This document shows positions 51,744 to 60,203 of a stretch of 64,000 bases of DNA, piece by piece. The DNA is taken from NCBI GenBank assembly GCA_037133095.1, contig JBAXOT010000005.1, forward strand, positions 1 through 64,000, given 5' to 3'. This DNA is from CAIMZW01 sp037133095 (GTDB lineage Bacteria; Actinomycetota; Actinomycetes; Nanopelagicales; Nanopelagicaceae). Below the pieces are notes generated by a model, which was not told the DNA's origin, made no database searches, and was given only the letters and a program-made list of their open reading frames with translations. Position numbers and translations under genes: made by a program. How positions within the stretch are numbered: the first letter of the stretch is position 1; every line of letters begins with the position of its first letter.

Positions 51744-52688
51744 ATGTTCAATAGCGAATCGAAGCGCAAGAAATTTTCGTTTCGTTTTGCGGATCTAGGA
51801 ATAACGCTAATTGAGTTACTTATTGTCTTGCTTGTTGTCGGGACTATTGCTTCCATCGCGGTAATCCAGTTGTCTGGAAATGGGGCTGACGCAACAAAGA
51901 AAACCTGCGCCCAAGATGCGGCCACTCTTTATGCCGCACTTAACAATTGGTTCCTTGCCCCAAGTGGGGGCAATGGGAGCTTTCCGACTCCGTCTGGAGT
52001 CTCTGTTCCTTATGTCGCTGGAAGTTCCACAATTCCCAATTCCTCCTCTACGCCAATTTCCGTTTCTGGTGCGAGTGCAAGTGGAACCACGATTACTTAT
52101 ACAGGTTCTGGATTCTCGTTTGCGATTGGTCAAAGAATTTTAGTCACAGGTTTTACATCAAGCGCCTACAACACTTTTGGAACAGTCAATTCTGCGAGCG
52201 CTGGCTCCTTTCAGATTCTTGCCGTTTCTCCCGTCAGTCCGGTAACGGCAGTTGGGACTGGGTCAGCCAAAACGATTTATGATTTCGCGTTTGCTCCTTA
52301 CATTGCGAATTTGAGTACCTCCCTAACTGGCGCCACTGCTTCGGGGACCACAATTACATATACAGGTACCGGTTTTACGTTCACGAATGGTCAACTCATT
52401 TCAGTGACTGGGTTTTCATCCTCTGCTTATGACATTGCTGGAAATATTGCAAACGCCAGTGCAACTTCTTTCCAAATTACGGCATCGGCTGTTGTTAGCC
52501 CGACGACGGCAGTGGGTACCGGTACGGCACTTGCTAATGATCTCTACAACTTGATTCCGACGTACATCAACAAGATTCCGCCTGAAGTGACCGCCTTTTT
52601 ATTAACAACCGATCCCAATGGAAACCCATTATCAACTCCGACAGTGGCGGTCACAGGCGCTCAAGTCGGTTGCACCGCTGGGCTGTAG
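51744..52688 (+). CDS. Prepilin with two shared modules
   Basis: A 314-residue prepilin: leader 'KKFSFRFADLG' then 'ITLIELLIVLLVVGTIASIA' with Glu5, and 'DATKKTCAQDAATLYAALNN', homologous to the pilin core of the copies upstream. The ectodomain has two near-identical modules ('ASGTTITYTGSGFSFAIGQR' and 'ASGTTITYTGTGFTFTNGQL', each ending 'SSAY...SFQI'). It stops directly before pilD (zero gap), so they are co-transcribed. The 136-bp gap upstream has no clear promoter. Confidence 0.8.
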   Translation: MFNSESKRKKFSFRFADLGITLIELLIVLLVVGTIASIAVIQLSGNGADATKKTCAQDAATLYAALNNWFLAPSGGNGSFPTPSGVSVPYVAGSSTIPNSSSTPISVSGASASGTTITYTGSGFSFAIGQRILVTGFTSSAYNTFGTVNSASAGSFQILAVSPVSPVTAVGTGSAKTIYDFAFAPYIANLSTSLTGATASGTTITYTGTGFTFTNGQLISVTGFSSSAYDIAGNIANASATSFQITASAVVSPTTAVGTGTALANDLYNLIPTYINKIPPEVTAFLLTTDPNGNPLSTPTVAVTGAQVGCTAGL

Positions 52689-53492
52689 ATGGTTCAGCTT
52701 GTTATTGATGGTGTGCAGTATTCGAATACGTACTTAGTTCCGCTAGTTGTGTCGTTAGGACTGGTGTTTGGTTCCTTTAATTCAGTGTTAGTTGGACGCA
52801 TCCCTGATAGAGAGAATATCAATGGCCGCTCTAAGTGCCCTAAATGTGGCACCCAGTTGGCGGCAAGAGACAACATTCCAGTCCTTGGCTATCTCATGCT
52901 TCGAGGTAAATGCCGAAACTGCAAGAACCCCATTTCCTCACGATATTTGTTGCTGGAAATGTGCACTGCAGCGGCGATGTTTATTCCGCTCTTTCGATTC
53001 CAAGGTTATTTTGTAATAGCGGCCTGGGAATCATTCATTATTTTCGGGATTGCGCTGATTGCGATTGATCTTGAACATCATCGCCTACCAGATCTTCTTA
53101 CCGGACCACTCTTTCTCTCGGGCGCTATTTTCTTGGGAATTGACGCTTTCAAAAATCACCACACTTCACAACTCTTCCATGCCCTCTTATATGGATTCAG
53201 CGCCTGTGCCATCTTCTACTCGATTCATATCCTTTCCAAAGGAGGAATGGGAATGGGAGATGTAAAGCTTGCGGCATCCATGGGTTTATTCAGCGGGTAC
53301 GTGAGCGCCACTGCCGTTTACGTTTCAGCCATGACAGGGTTTGCGTTGGGAAGTCTGGTAGGGGTTTCTTTAATGGTCGCGAAGAAGGCGACGCGCAAGA
53401 CTGCGGTTCCATTTGGGCCATTCATGATTGTAGGTACGGTCTTGTCGCTTTGGATTACGCCGGTGATAAATCAAGTAAGGGGATTTAATTGA
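52689..53492 (+). CDS. pilD: Prepilin peptidase/methyltransferase (PilD)
   Basis: A 267-residue A24 aspartic protease of the membrane that cleaves the prepilin leader after Gly and methylates the new N-terminus. The cytoplasmic zinc site is Cys50, 53, 75 and 78 ('CPKCG', 'CRNCKNPISSRY'), marking the bifunctional type. The catalytic Asp pair is Asp127 ('LIAIDLEHHRLPD') and Asp191 in 'KGGMGMGDVKL' (GxGD). Eight hydrophobic segments are present. It closes the pilus locus and overlaps the next GNAT gene by four bases. Confidence 0.95.
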   Translation: MVQLVIDGVQYSNTYLVPLVVSLGLVFGSFNSVLVGRIPDRENINGRSKCPKCGTQLAARDNIPVLGYLMLRGKCRNCKNPISSRYLLLEMCTAAAMFIPLFRFQGYFVIAAWESFIIFGIALIAIDLEHHRLPDLLTGPLFLSGAIFLGIDAFKNHHTSQLFHALLYGFSACAIFYSIHILSKGGMGMGDVKLAASMGLFSGYVSATAVYVSAMTGFALGSLVGVSLMVAKKATRKTAVPFGPFMIVGTVLSLWITPVINQVRGFN

Positions 53493-53962
53493 TAACGCTT
53501 CGAGCATTCGCGCCAAAAGAATTTGATGTCGCGCTGGTCGTCAAAGGAATTACAGGGGAGGAAGCGATCGAAAAATATCGAGAACGTTTTGCACTCACTG
53601 GGCAGTGGGCTGATCACTATCTGGATTGCGCCATCGATGTCGATGGGACAGCCGTGGGGGAGATGCAGGCCAGATATTGCAGATTCAGCATGCCGCCCGG
53701 AACCGCCGAGATTGGCATCTCATTACTTTCCGAATACCAGGGAAAAGGCATTGGGACCATGTCTTTGGCAGCAATTAGAGAACGGCTATTTAGCGAGAGG
53801 TTTCATCGGCTTTCAGGATCAACCGATGTCACAAATGTCGGAATGCAGCGGGCTTTTGAAAAGGCAGGCTGGCAATTCGAAGGTATCGCGAGGAATTTAA
53901 TGCCGGAAGGCGAGGATGTACCGCACGATTACCGAGTTTATGCAGTTACTGCATTTGATTGA
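53489..53962 (+). CDS. GNAT family N-acetyltransferase
   Basis: A 157-residue RimJ/RimL-type acetyltransferase: 'EIGISLLSEYQGKGIGTMSL' (acetyl-CoA loop) and 'GSTDVTNVGMQRAFEKAGWQ'. TTG start inside the pilD stop (TTGA) with AAGGGG 7 nt upstream, so it is translationally coupled to pilD. Whether it acts on pili is unknown; coupling may be only transcriptional convenience. Confidence 0.8.
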   Translation: MITLRAFAPKEFDVALVVKGITGEEAIEKYRERFALTGQWADHYLDCAIDVDGTAVGEMQARYCRFSMPPGTAEIGISLLSEYQGKGIGTMSLAAIRERLFSERFHRLSGSTDVTNVGMQRAFEKAGWQFEGIARNLMPEGEDVPHDYRVYAVTAFD

Positions 53963-53987
53963 AATTTCAACTACTTCTTGATATAGT
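53959..53987 (+). promoter_or_regulatory. Leaderless promoter of the DODA-type dioxygenase
   Basis: TTGAAA (53959-53964), a 17-bp spacer, TATAGT (53982-53987), then 6 nt to the ATG at 53994. This is the best-formed promoter in the window. Confidence 0.75.
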
Positions 53988-53993
53988 TTTGTT

Positions 53994-54767
53994 ATGACAA
54001 CAAAGATGCCTGCGCTATATATTGGACATGGCGCGCCCCCACTCTTGGATGATTCATTGTGGTCCAGCGAACTTGCAGGTTGGTCAGCCAACTTGCCAAA
54101 GCCAACTGCGATCCTAGTTATCAGCGCGCACTGGGAATCGGCGCCATTGACTATTGGTGCGACAGAAATCGGTGTTCCCCTCATTTACGATTTTGGTGGT
54201 TTTGCACCAAGATTTTACGAACTGCAGTACCGGGCTCCCGGTGCTCCGGAATTAGCCGCGCGAATTAAAGCTTTGATGGGCGAACATGTAACCGAACAAC
54301 CTAAGCGCGGGCTCGATCACGGTGCTTACATTCCATTGATGAAGATGTACCCGAACGCTGATGTTCCAGTCCTTCAAATGTCGATTCCAACGCATGACCC
54401 AGAAAAATTATTTAACATCGGAAAGAAGTTGGCCCCACTTCGCGATGAAGGTGTTCTTATTATCGGCAGTGGCTTCCTGACGCATGGTCTGCCGTTCCTT
54501 CGAGACTGGACAATCAACGCAACGCCGCCAGGGTGGAGCGTGGAATTTGATCTCTGGGCAAAAGATGTACTAGAACGTGGCGCGGTTGATGAATTAATGG
54601 ATTACAAGCATCTCGCACCCGGAATGCCCTACGCGCACCCAACAGTCGAACACTTTGCGCCGATCTTTATTACTTTGGGTGCATCATCTAATGCCGAGGT
54701 TGCGCCAGAGATGGCAATTGAAGGCTATTGGATGGGGCTAGCAAAGCGATCGTTTCAAGTCGCTTAA
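53994..54767 (+). CDS. DODA-type extradiol dioxygenase (LigB/YgiD family)
   Basis: A 257-residue class III extradiol ring-cleaving dioxygenase. Metal ligands fit His12 ('YIGHGAPP') and His46 ('LVISAHWES'), with a further conserved His at 'RGLDHGAYIPLMKMYP' (about 109) and 'IIGSGFLTHGLPF'. E. coli YgiD opens L-DOPA at the 4,5 position; the physiological substrate here is unknown. The transcript is probably leaderless. It is convergent with tgt. Confidence 0.9.
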   Translation: MTTKMPALYIGHGAPPLLDDSLWSSELAGWSANLPKPTAILVISAHWESAPLTIGATEIGVPLIYDFGGFAPRFYELQYRAPGAPELAARIKALMGEHVTEQPKRGLDHGAYIPLMKMYPNADVPVLQMSIPTHDPEKLFNIGKKLAPLRDEGVLIIGSGFLTHGLPFLRDWTINATPPGWSVEFDLWAKDVLERGAVDELMDYKHLAPGMPYAHPTVEHFAPIFITLGASSNAEVAPEMAIEGYWMGLAKRSFQVA

Positions 54768-54771
54768 CTTT

Positions 54772-56049
54772 TTACTCAGCAACGGAATGTGATTTTGCGT
54801 AGAAACGACCAAGAAAGTCCTGCTTAAATTCGAAGAAATCTTGGTTGATAATGCTCTCTCGCATGCGATCCACCAGGCGAACAATGAAACGTTCATTGTG
54901 AATCGTGGCGAGGGTTGCGGCCAAAATCTCTTTGGATCGAAATAGGTGATTGATATAAGCCCTGGTGTAATTGGCGCAGGTGTAGCAGTCACAGTTTTCA
55001 TCGATGGGAACATATTGTCTGCGGTAGGGCGCATTGGAAATATTGACGCGACCATCGACCGTGAGAACGGCACTGGTCCTTGCCTGGCGCGAAGGCGCAA
55101 CACAGTCAAAGGTGTCCACGCCGTTTTCCACCCCAACAAAGAGATCATCTGGTTCGCCGATACCTAGTAAGTGGCGAGGTTTATCGCGGGGGAGTTCTTC
55201 GGCGAGCCAACCAATAATGGTGCCCAATTTTTCTTTATCGAGCGCCCCACCCATACCAAAGCCATCAAACTCGACCTCGTCACTCTTTCCAGGAACTCGC
55301 ATGAGGGAAAGATCTTGGGCACCTTTTCGCCGCAAATCTTCGTATTGCGCTCCTTGGAGAACGCCAAAGAGGGCTTGATAGGGCTTGGTGGCTCGATCAT
55401 GAGTCAGCCGATCGTGTTCGGCAAGGCACCTTTCGGCCCAGAGCCGGGTTCGCTCTAATGACTTCTCTTGATATTTTCGCGTATTGTGCAAAGTCGTGCA
55501 TTCATCAAAGGCAAAAATGATGTCGGCGCCTATTTGGTGTTGAACCTGCATGGAGATCTCGGGTGTGAACCGGTGCATCGATCCGTCGAGGTGGGATTTG
55601 AAGGTCACGCCGTCATCATCGACGTGGGCCAAGCGCTCCTTCTTCGCTGCAATGACCTCATCCGACCGAAAAGTCTCCTCATTCATGGCGATGACCTTTT
55701 TAAAGCCAACCCCGAGCGAGAGAACTTGAAATCCGCCGCTGTCGGTGAAGGTTGGTCCGGACCAATGCATGAATTCGCCGAGCCCGCCGGCTTCATCGAC
55801 GATATCTGGACCGGGCTGCAGGTAGAGGTGGTAGGCATTTGCCAACACGGCTTGCGCCCCTAAATCCTTAATGGACTCGGGTAGGACCGACTTGACGGTT
55901 GCTTTGGTGCCGACGGGGATAAAGGCTGGCGTCTGGATCCGGCCATGAGGCGTGGATATGGTGCCCGTCCGGCCGAGAAATTGTCCTCCCGATGCGTTGG
56001 CGAGCTCGGTGCCGACGGAAAAGCTGAAATCGGAGCTGGAGGCGGGCAT
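54772..56049 (-). CDS. tgt: tRNA-guanine transglycosylase
   Basis: About 425 residues; exchanges guanine 34 in GUN anticodons for a queuosine precursor. 'TPAFIPVGTKATVKSVLPES', 'FTDSGGFQVLSLG' (base-binding Asp), 'LLGIGEPDDLFVGVENGVDT' followed by 'FDCVAPSRQAR' with the nucleophile Asp, and the zinc site 'CDCYTCANYTRAYINHLF' are all present. No other queuosine gene is in the window, so the cell probably salvages or has them elsewhere. I start at ATG 56049 (TTAGAT 6 nt upstream, TTTTGG 16 bp further) rather than TTG 56073. Confidence 0.95.
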   Translation of the reverse strand: MPASSSDFSFSVGTELANASGGQFLGRTGTISTPHGRIQTPAFIPVGTKATVKSVLPESIKDLGAQAVLANAYHLYLQPGPDIVDEAGGLGEFMHWSGPTFTDSGGFQVLSLGVGFKKVIAMNEETFRSDEVIAAKKERLAHVDDDGVTFKSHLDGSMHRFTPEISMQVQHQIGADIIFAFDECTTLHNTRKYQEKSLERTRLWAERCLAEHDRLTHDRATKPYQALFGVLQGAQYEDLRRKGAQDLSLMRVPGKSDEVEFDGFGMGGALDKEKLGTIIGWLAEELPRDKPRHLLGIGEPDDLFVGVENGVDTFDCVAPSRQARTSAVLTVDGRVNISNAPYRRQYVPIDENCDCYTCANYTRAYINHLFRSKEILAATLATIHNERFIVRLVDRMRESIINQDFFEFKQDFLGRFYAKSHSVAE

Positions 56050-56171
56050 GGGGATATCTAACCAGTATTCCAACTCACCAAAATTGGAGTTCGTTAAGGT
56101 GGCAATTTAGGTGAATTTTGGGCTACGTTTACCCCACTTACCAGCGAGTAGTGCTAGGTAGGAAACCACTC

Positions 56172-57176
56172 GTGCGAAGTGGGGAAGAAGTCGGGGGACG
56201 CGAATTGAGTTTGATCGTTGATGACTCACCAGAGGCTGCTAAAGCCGTAGTTCAGCGTACGCCGCGCCAGATTGCCTGGATGCGCTTCAAACGCAATAAA
56301 ACCGCGGTCTTTTCGGGCTGCGTTGCGCTCTTCTTCATTCTCTGTGCATTTTTGGCTCCGGCTATCACCGGTTTGCTTCATTTAGGACCGATTACGACCT
56401 ATCCCAAAGCGCTCTCGGATGTGGGAATGCCTATTGGACCTTTAGGCGGTATGAGCTTGACTCACCCGTTGGGAATCGAACCTGGCGCTGGTCGCGACGT
56501 CCTGGCCATGTTGTTGTACGGCTCTCGAATCTCTTTTTCCATTGCTTTGATTACCAGCGTCGCCTCGATCGGCATCGGAATGTTGATCGGAATCGCGGCT
56601 GGGTACTTCCGTGGCCGCATCGACGCCGTTATTGGCCGTTTTATTGACTTTCTCTTGGCTTTCCCTTCGACCTTCATGATTGTGGCGCTCAGCCTGCCGC
56701 TGGTTCAGCGCGTAGAAGCCCTGCATATCGCCAAAGATAATGGCGCTCGCCTTGTGGTTCTCTGCGTATTTTTCGTCTTCTTTGGCTGGACTGGCTTTGC
56801 CCGTCTCATCCGCTCCCAGGCTCTGAGCATGCGCGAGCGCGATTTCGTGATGGCCGCGCAATCTCTTGGCGCCTCGAATTGGCGCATTATCACCAAGGAA
56901 ATTTTGCCTAACCTCTGGCCAACGGCGATTGTCTTCTTGTCGCTCTCACTGCCTGGTTACCTAGCCGCCGAAGCCACCTTCTCCTTCTTGGGAGTCGGCG
57001 TCCTACCGCCTGCTTCTACCTGGGGCTTGGTCTTGTCTGATGCAGTGACGTACTGGCAGACCGACCCGGCCTATCTGATTATTCCGAGTGCCATGTTGAT
57101 CATCATCGTTCTTGCCTTGAACTTGATGGGTGACGGCATTCGGGATGCGCTGGATCCGAAGTCGGACTCCAGATAA
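56172..57176 (+). CDS. Peptide ABC transporter permease (DppC/OppC-like)
   Basis: About 334 residues, with the OppC N-terminal helix ('FKRNKTAVFSGCVALFFILC'), five further helices, and the EAA loop 'RERDFVMAAQSLGASNWRII'. It forms the membrane channel with the DppB-like subunit. The start is ambiguous: the open frame begins at TTG 56118, GTG 56172 follows AGGAAA, and TTG 56205 follows GGGGGA. It is the first gene of the importer set and is separated from the binding protein by a 172-bp regulatory gap. Confidence 0.85.
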   Translation: MRSGEEVGGRELSLIVDDSPEAAKAVVQRTPRQIAWMRFKRNKTAVFSGCVALFFILCAFLAPAITGLLHLGPITTYPKALSDVGMPIGPLGGMSLTHPLGIEPGAGRDVLAMLLYGSRISFSIALITSVASIGIGMLIGIAAGYFRGRIDAVIGRFIDFLLAFPSTFMIVALSLPLVQRVEALHIAKDNGARLVVLCVFFVFFGWTGFARLIRSQALSMRERDFVMAAQSLGASNWRIITKEILPNLWPTAIVFLSLSLPGYLAAEATFSFLGVGVLPPASTWGLVLSDAVTYWQTDPAYLIIPSAMLIIIVLALNLMGDGIRDALDPKSDSR

Positions 57177-57254
57177 CGAGATTTGGGGACATGAGGGTTC
57201 AAAAAACGGTGACGTATCTCAAATGTAAAGATTTGGTTACGAGTGCTGGAATCC

Positions 57255-57323
57255 TTACCAAACGGAGCGTTACCAATCTAAGATGACCGTACTAAATGTC
57301 CGATTCGCGCACCGCGGTTCGGA
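57255..57323 (+). promoter_or_regulatory. Promoter and 5' hairpin of the peptide-binding protein gene
   Basis: TTACCA (57255-57260), an 18-bp spacer, TAAGAT (57279-57284), with a start expected near 57291. Immediately after comes a hairpin with TCCGA/TCGGA and CGCG/CGCG stems (57299-57323), then AAGGAGG 4 nt before the ATG at 57349. A 5' hairpin may stabilise this message, whose product is usually needed in excess. Confidence 0.5.
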
Positions 57324-57348
57324 ACAGACAACATAATAAGGAGGACTG

Positions 57349-59109
57349 ATGTCCGAGAAGAACATGGCGAATGTTCGCCGTCGCCTTATCGCAACAGCCG
57401 CAGCAGCCGCACTGGTTGCCGGTGGTTTGCTGGTAGGTGGCGCGAGCGGAGCTGGCGCTGCACCAACATCTGGTGGAACGCTTTATATGATCACCCACGC
57501 GGGGCAGTTCGCGCATGCCGACCCACAACGTAACTACACCGGTCAAGACATCGCGTTCTTCAATACCTATCTTTACCGTAACTTGGTTGTATACAAGCCA
57601 TCTGCTGGACCTTCTGGCTCTGGACTTGTTGCAGACCTTGCAACCAACACCGGTGTTCCAAGCAACTCGGCTAAGACCTGGAAGTTCACCCTTCGCCCAG
57701 GCGTGACATGGGAAGACGGAACGGCGATTACCTGCGCTGATGTGAAGTACGGTGTTTCTCGTACCTTCGCAACCGACGTCATCACTGACGGTCCTGCTTA
57801 CGCACTCTCCATGCTCGCCATCCCACAGGATGCCAAGGGCAACTCCATGTACGCCGGCCCATACAAGAAGACTGGTCAAGCGTTGTTCGACAAGGCAGTT
57901 ACCTGCTCGAAGGACAACCGCACCATCACCTTCAATTTGAGCCACTCTGTTGCTGACTTCAACTATGCAACTTCCTACCCAGCTTTCGGTCCTGTAAAGG
58001 CTTCCAAAGACACTGGTGACAAGTATGACTTGCACCCATTGTCATCTGGTCCTTACAAGATCGCTCGTTACACCATCAATGGTGAAATGGACTTGGTTCG
58101 AAATGCAAAGTGGACCAAGGCATCGGACTCAGTTCGTACCCCATATCCAGATAACGTCACGGTTCGTTTTGGTCTTGATTCCAATGTCATCGATCAGATC
58201 ATGTTGTCAGATTCGATTCCAAATACCGTTAACCTCGATGGCCTACAACCTGTAAATAACCGCGCATTCTTCGCAGATGACAAGTACGCATCACGTCGTA
58301 TGAATGTCTACGATCCATACGTCCGTTACTACGGCTTGAACTCATCAGCCGGTCACCTCGATTGCTTGGCAGTGCGTAAGGCTGTCTTCTTTGCCTGGCC
58401 AATTCAGTCTCTGATTGACCTTGCGGGCGGAACTGTCTTCTACGGCGATGTCGGCGATAGCCCAATCAAGCCAGTTCTTGGTCTTGACTATGCAAAGACC
58501 ACTGGAAATACCCACGATGCAAACTTCAAGACTGCTGGTAACCCTGCATACGCGAAGTCATTGTTGGCTCAGGCCAAGACCGATTGCCCTGCAACATATG
58601 CAAAGGTAACTGGCGATGCTGGTATCTCCATCGATCTTCCTAACACCTCCACTCAACAGAAGGCTTCGGTCTTGTTGAAGGCTGGTTTGGATGCTGCTGG
58701 CTTTAACACCAAGTTCAACTTCATTCCTTCAGGTCAGTACTACCCAACAGTTCAGGACATCACCAAGCAAGGTGACGTAACCCGTGCTGGCTGGGGCGCT
58801 GACTGGGCTAACGCTTCAACCGTTATCCCACCATTGTTCCTCAAGGATGGTGGCTTTGACCTTTCCGGTAACTGGGGCGATGCTGTCTACCCAGACTTCA
58901 AGGCCAAGGTCGATGCAGCATCTGCTGAGACCAATCGTCCAAAGCAAGCCGCAGACTGGAAAGCACTTGCTCAGTTCGCAATGGACCAATACTGGATTAC
59001 TCCTCCAATCTTCGGTAAGGCTCAGCTTGACTGGGGCTCAAAGGTTGGCGGCGTAGCATTCTGGGATCCACAAGGAACCTTCTTGTTCCCAGCTCTCTAC
59101 GTAAAGTAA
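57349..59109 (+). CDS. Peptide ABC transporter substrate-binding protein (SBP family 5)
   Basis: A 586-residue extracytoplasmic binding protein of the DppA/OppA class ('TWKFTLRPGVTWEDGTAITC', 'LSSGPYKIARYTINGEMDLV', 'RKAVFFAWPIQSLIDLAGGT'). The signal 'NVRRRLIATAAAAALVAGGL' ends near 'GAGAAPTSG' without a lipobox Cys, unusual for a monoderm binding protein, so anchoring may be by an uncleaved helix or absent. The twin Arg near the start also allows Tat export. The Shine-Dalgarno is perfect and codon use is biased: expect high expression. A terminator follows. Confidence 0.92.
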   Translation: MSEKNMANVRRRLIATAAAAALVAGGLLVGGASGAGAAPTSGGTLYMITHAGQFAHADPQRNYTGQDIAFFNTYLYRNLVVYKPSAGPSGSGLVADLATNTGVPSNSAKTWKFTLRPGVTWEDGTAITCADVKYGVSRTFATDVITDGPAYALSMLAIPQDAKGNSMYAGPYKKTGQALFDKAVTCSKDNRTITFNLSHSVADFNYATSYPAFGPVKASKDTGDKYDLHPLSSGPYKIARYTINGEMDLVRNAKWTKASDSVRTPYPDNVTVRFGLDSNVIDQIMLSDSIPNTVNLDGLQPVNNRAFFADDKYASRRMNVYDPYVRYYGLNSSAGHLDCLAVRKAVFFAWPIQSLIDLAGGTVFYGDVGDSPIKPVLGLDYAKTTGNTHDANFKTAGNPAYAKSLLAQAKTDCPATYAKVTGDAGISIDLPNTSTQQKASVLLKAGLDAAGFNTKFNFIPSGQYYPTVQDITKQGDVTRAGWGADWANASTVIPPLFLKDGGFDLSGNWGDAVYPDFKAKVDAASAETNRPKQAADWKALAQFAMDQYWITPPIFGKAQLDWGSKVGGVAFWDPQGTFLFPALYVK

Positions 59110-59126
59110 ACCGAATAATCAATTAG

Positions 59127-59160
59127 ATAAAAGGTGGCCCTTCGTCGGGCCACCTTTTAT
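59127..59160 (+). terminator. Terminator after the peptide-binding protein gene
   Basis: ATAAAAGGTGGCCC, loop TTCGTC, GGGCCACCTTTTAT: a perfect 14-bp stem with a short T run in its 3' arm. It would partly end transcription, lowering expression of the downstream permease and ATPases relative to the binding protein. Confidence 0.85.
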
Positions 59161-59201
59161 CTGTGTTCATAAGAATTCCTTGAAGGGTTGGTAGTAAGAA
59201 A

Positions 59202-60203
59202 ATGTTGAAGTTCGTATCCAGGCGATTGGCGTACACCTTTGCGGTGTTGGTTCTCGTCAGTATTGTGGTCTTCATCATCTTTAACTTTTTACCGATCGAC
59301 CCAGCCAGACTTACCTGTGGTAAATCTTGTTTCCCGGCTCTCATTGAAGCCAACCGACATCGCCTTGGGCTTGATGTTCCTTGGTGGGAGCAGTGGTGGC
59401 GTTTTATTCATGGCCTCTTTGCTGGGCGATCCTATGCTGAAGGATCAGCAGCCATTGTTTGTGGCGCACCTTCATTTGGTTACTCGTTTAACCAGCACTC
59501 CTGTGTCACCACCCTAATCGGCCAAGCATTTCCAGTGACTTTTTCCCTTGCTGTGGGTTCCTTCATTCTTTGGATGATTTTAGGTATCTCGCTCGGTGTA
59601 TTGGCTGCGCGATTTAAAGGCAGAATGCCCGATCGAATAGCGACGGTCTTTGTTTTAGTAGGAACGTCACTTCCCACTTTTATCTCTGGACTTTTAATTT
59701 TGCTCTTCGTGGTTTTGAAATTCAACCTCATTAACCCGATCGAGATGGGGCAATGGATGTCGCCCTTCACCAATCCTTGGGGCTATTTCAAAGAATTTAT
59801 CTTCCCGTGTATTACTCTCGCGCTGGCTTATGCGGCCACATACACGCGGTTTACCCGTTCGAATGTGATTGAGACATCGAGCGAAGACTTTATCCGCACA
59901 GCCAAGGCTAAGGGCCTGAGCAGCGGTGTCATTCTTCGCAAACACACCCTTCGTGCTGCCCTTTCGCCTATTCTCACCATCGCTGGTCTGGACTTCGCAG
60001 GCTTACTTGGTGGCGCCATTATTACGGAGCAAATCTTCAATCTTCCGGGTCTGGGCAGACTCTCTATCAAAGCCGTTCTCACCGATTATGACTTGCCGGT
60101 CATTCTCTCCACCACACTTCTTGCCGCCGCTTTTGTTGTCATTGCTAACTTGGTCGTAGATATTGCATATGCATTTATCGACCCACGAGTGAGGGTCGCA
60201 TGA
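59202..60203 (+). CDS. Peptide ABC transporter permease (DppB/OppB-like)
   Basis: A 333-residue permease with six helices: N-terminal 'MLKFVSRRLAYTFAVLVLVS', 'NRHRLGLDVPWWEQWWRFIH' and the EAA loop 'TSSEDFIRTAKAKGLSSGVI'. A loop with Cys residues ('LTCGKSCFPAL') lies after TM1. It pairs with the DppC-like subunit. The ATG lacks a strong Shine-Dalgarno; its TGA overlaps the ATPase ATG by four bases. Confidence 0.9.
   Translation: MLKFVSRRLAYTFAVLVLVSIVVFIIFNFLPIDPARLTCGKSCFPALIEANRHRLGLDVPWWEQWWRFIHGLFAGRSYAEGSAAIVCGAPSFGYSFNQHSCVTTLIGQAFPVTFSLAVGSFILWMILGISLGVLAARFKGRMPDRIATVFVLVGTSLPTFISGLLILLFVVLKFNLINPIEMGQWMSPFTNPWGYFKEFIFPCITLALAYAATYTRFTRSNVIETSSEDFIRTAKAKGLSSGVILRKHTLRAALSPILTIAGLDFAGLLGGAIITEQIFNLPGLGRLSIKAVLTDYDLPVILSTTLLAAAFVVIANLVVDIAYAFIDPRVRVA

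Noticed and set aside
42374..52688. CRISPR or DNA-level tandem array in the pilin genes
   Set aside because: The repetition is at protein level with diverged DNA and irregular spacing inside open frames; apart from the 692-bp duplication there are no uniform repeats and spacers.
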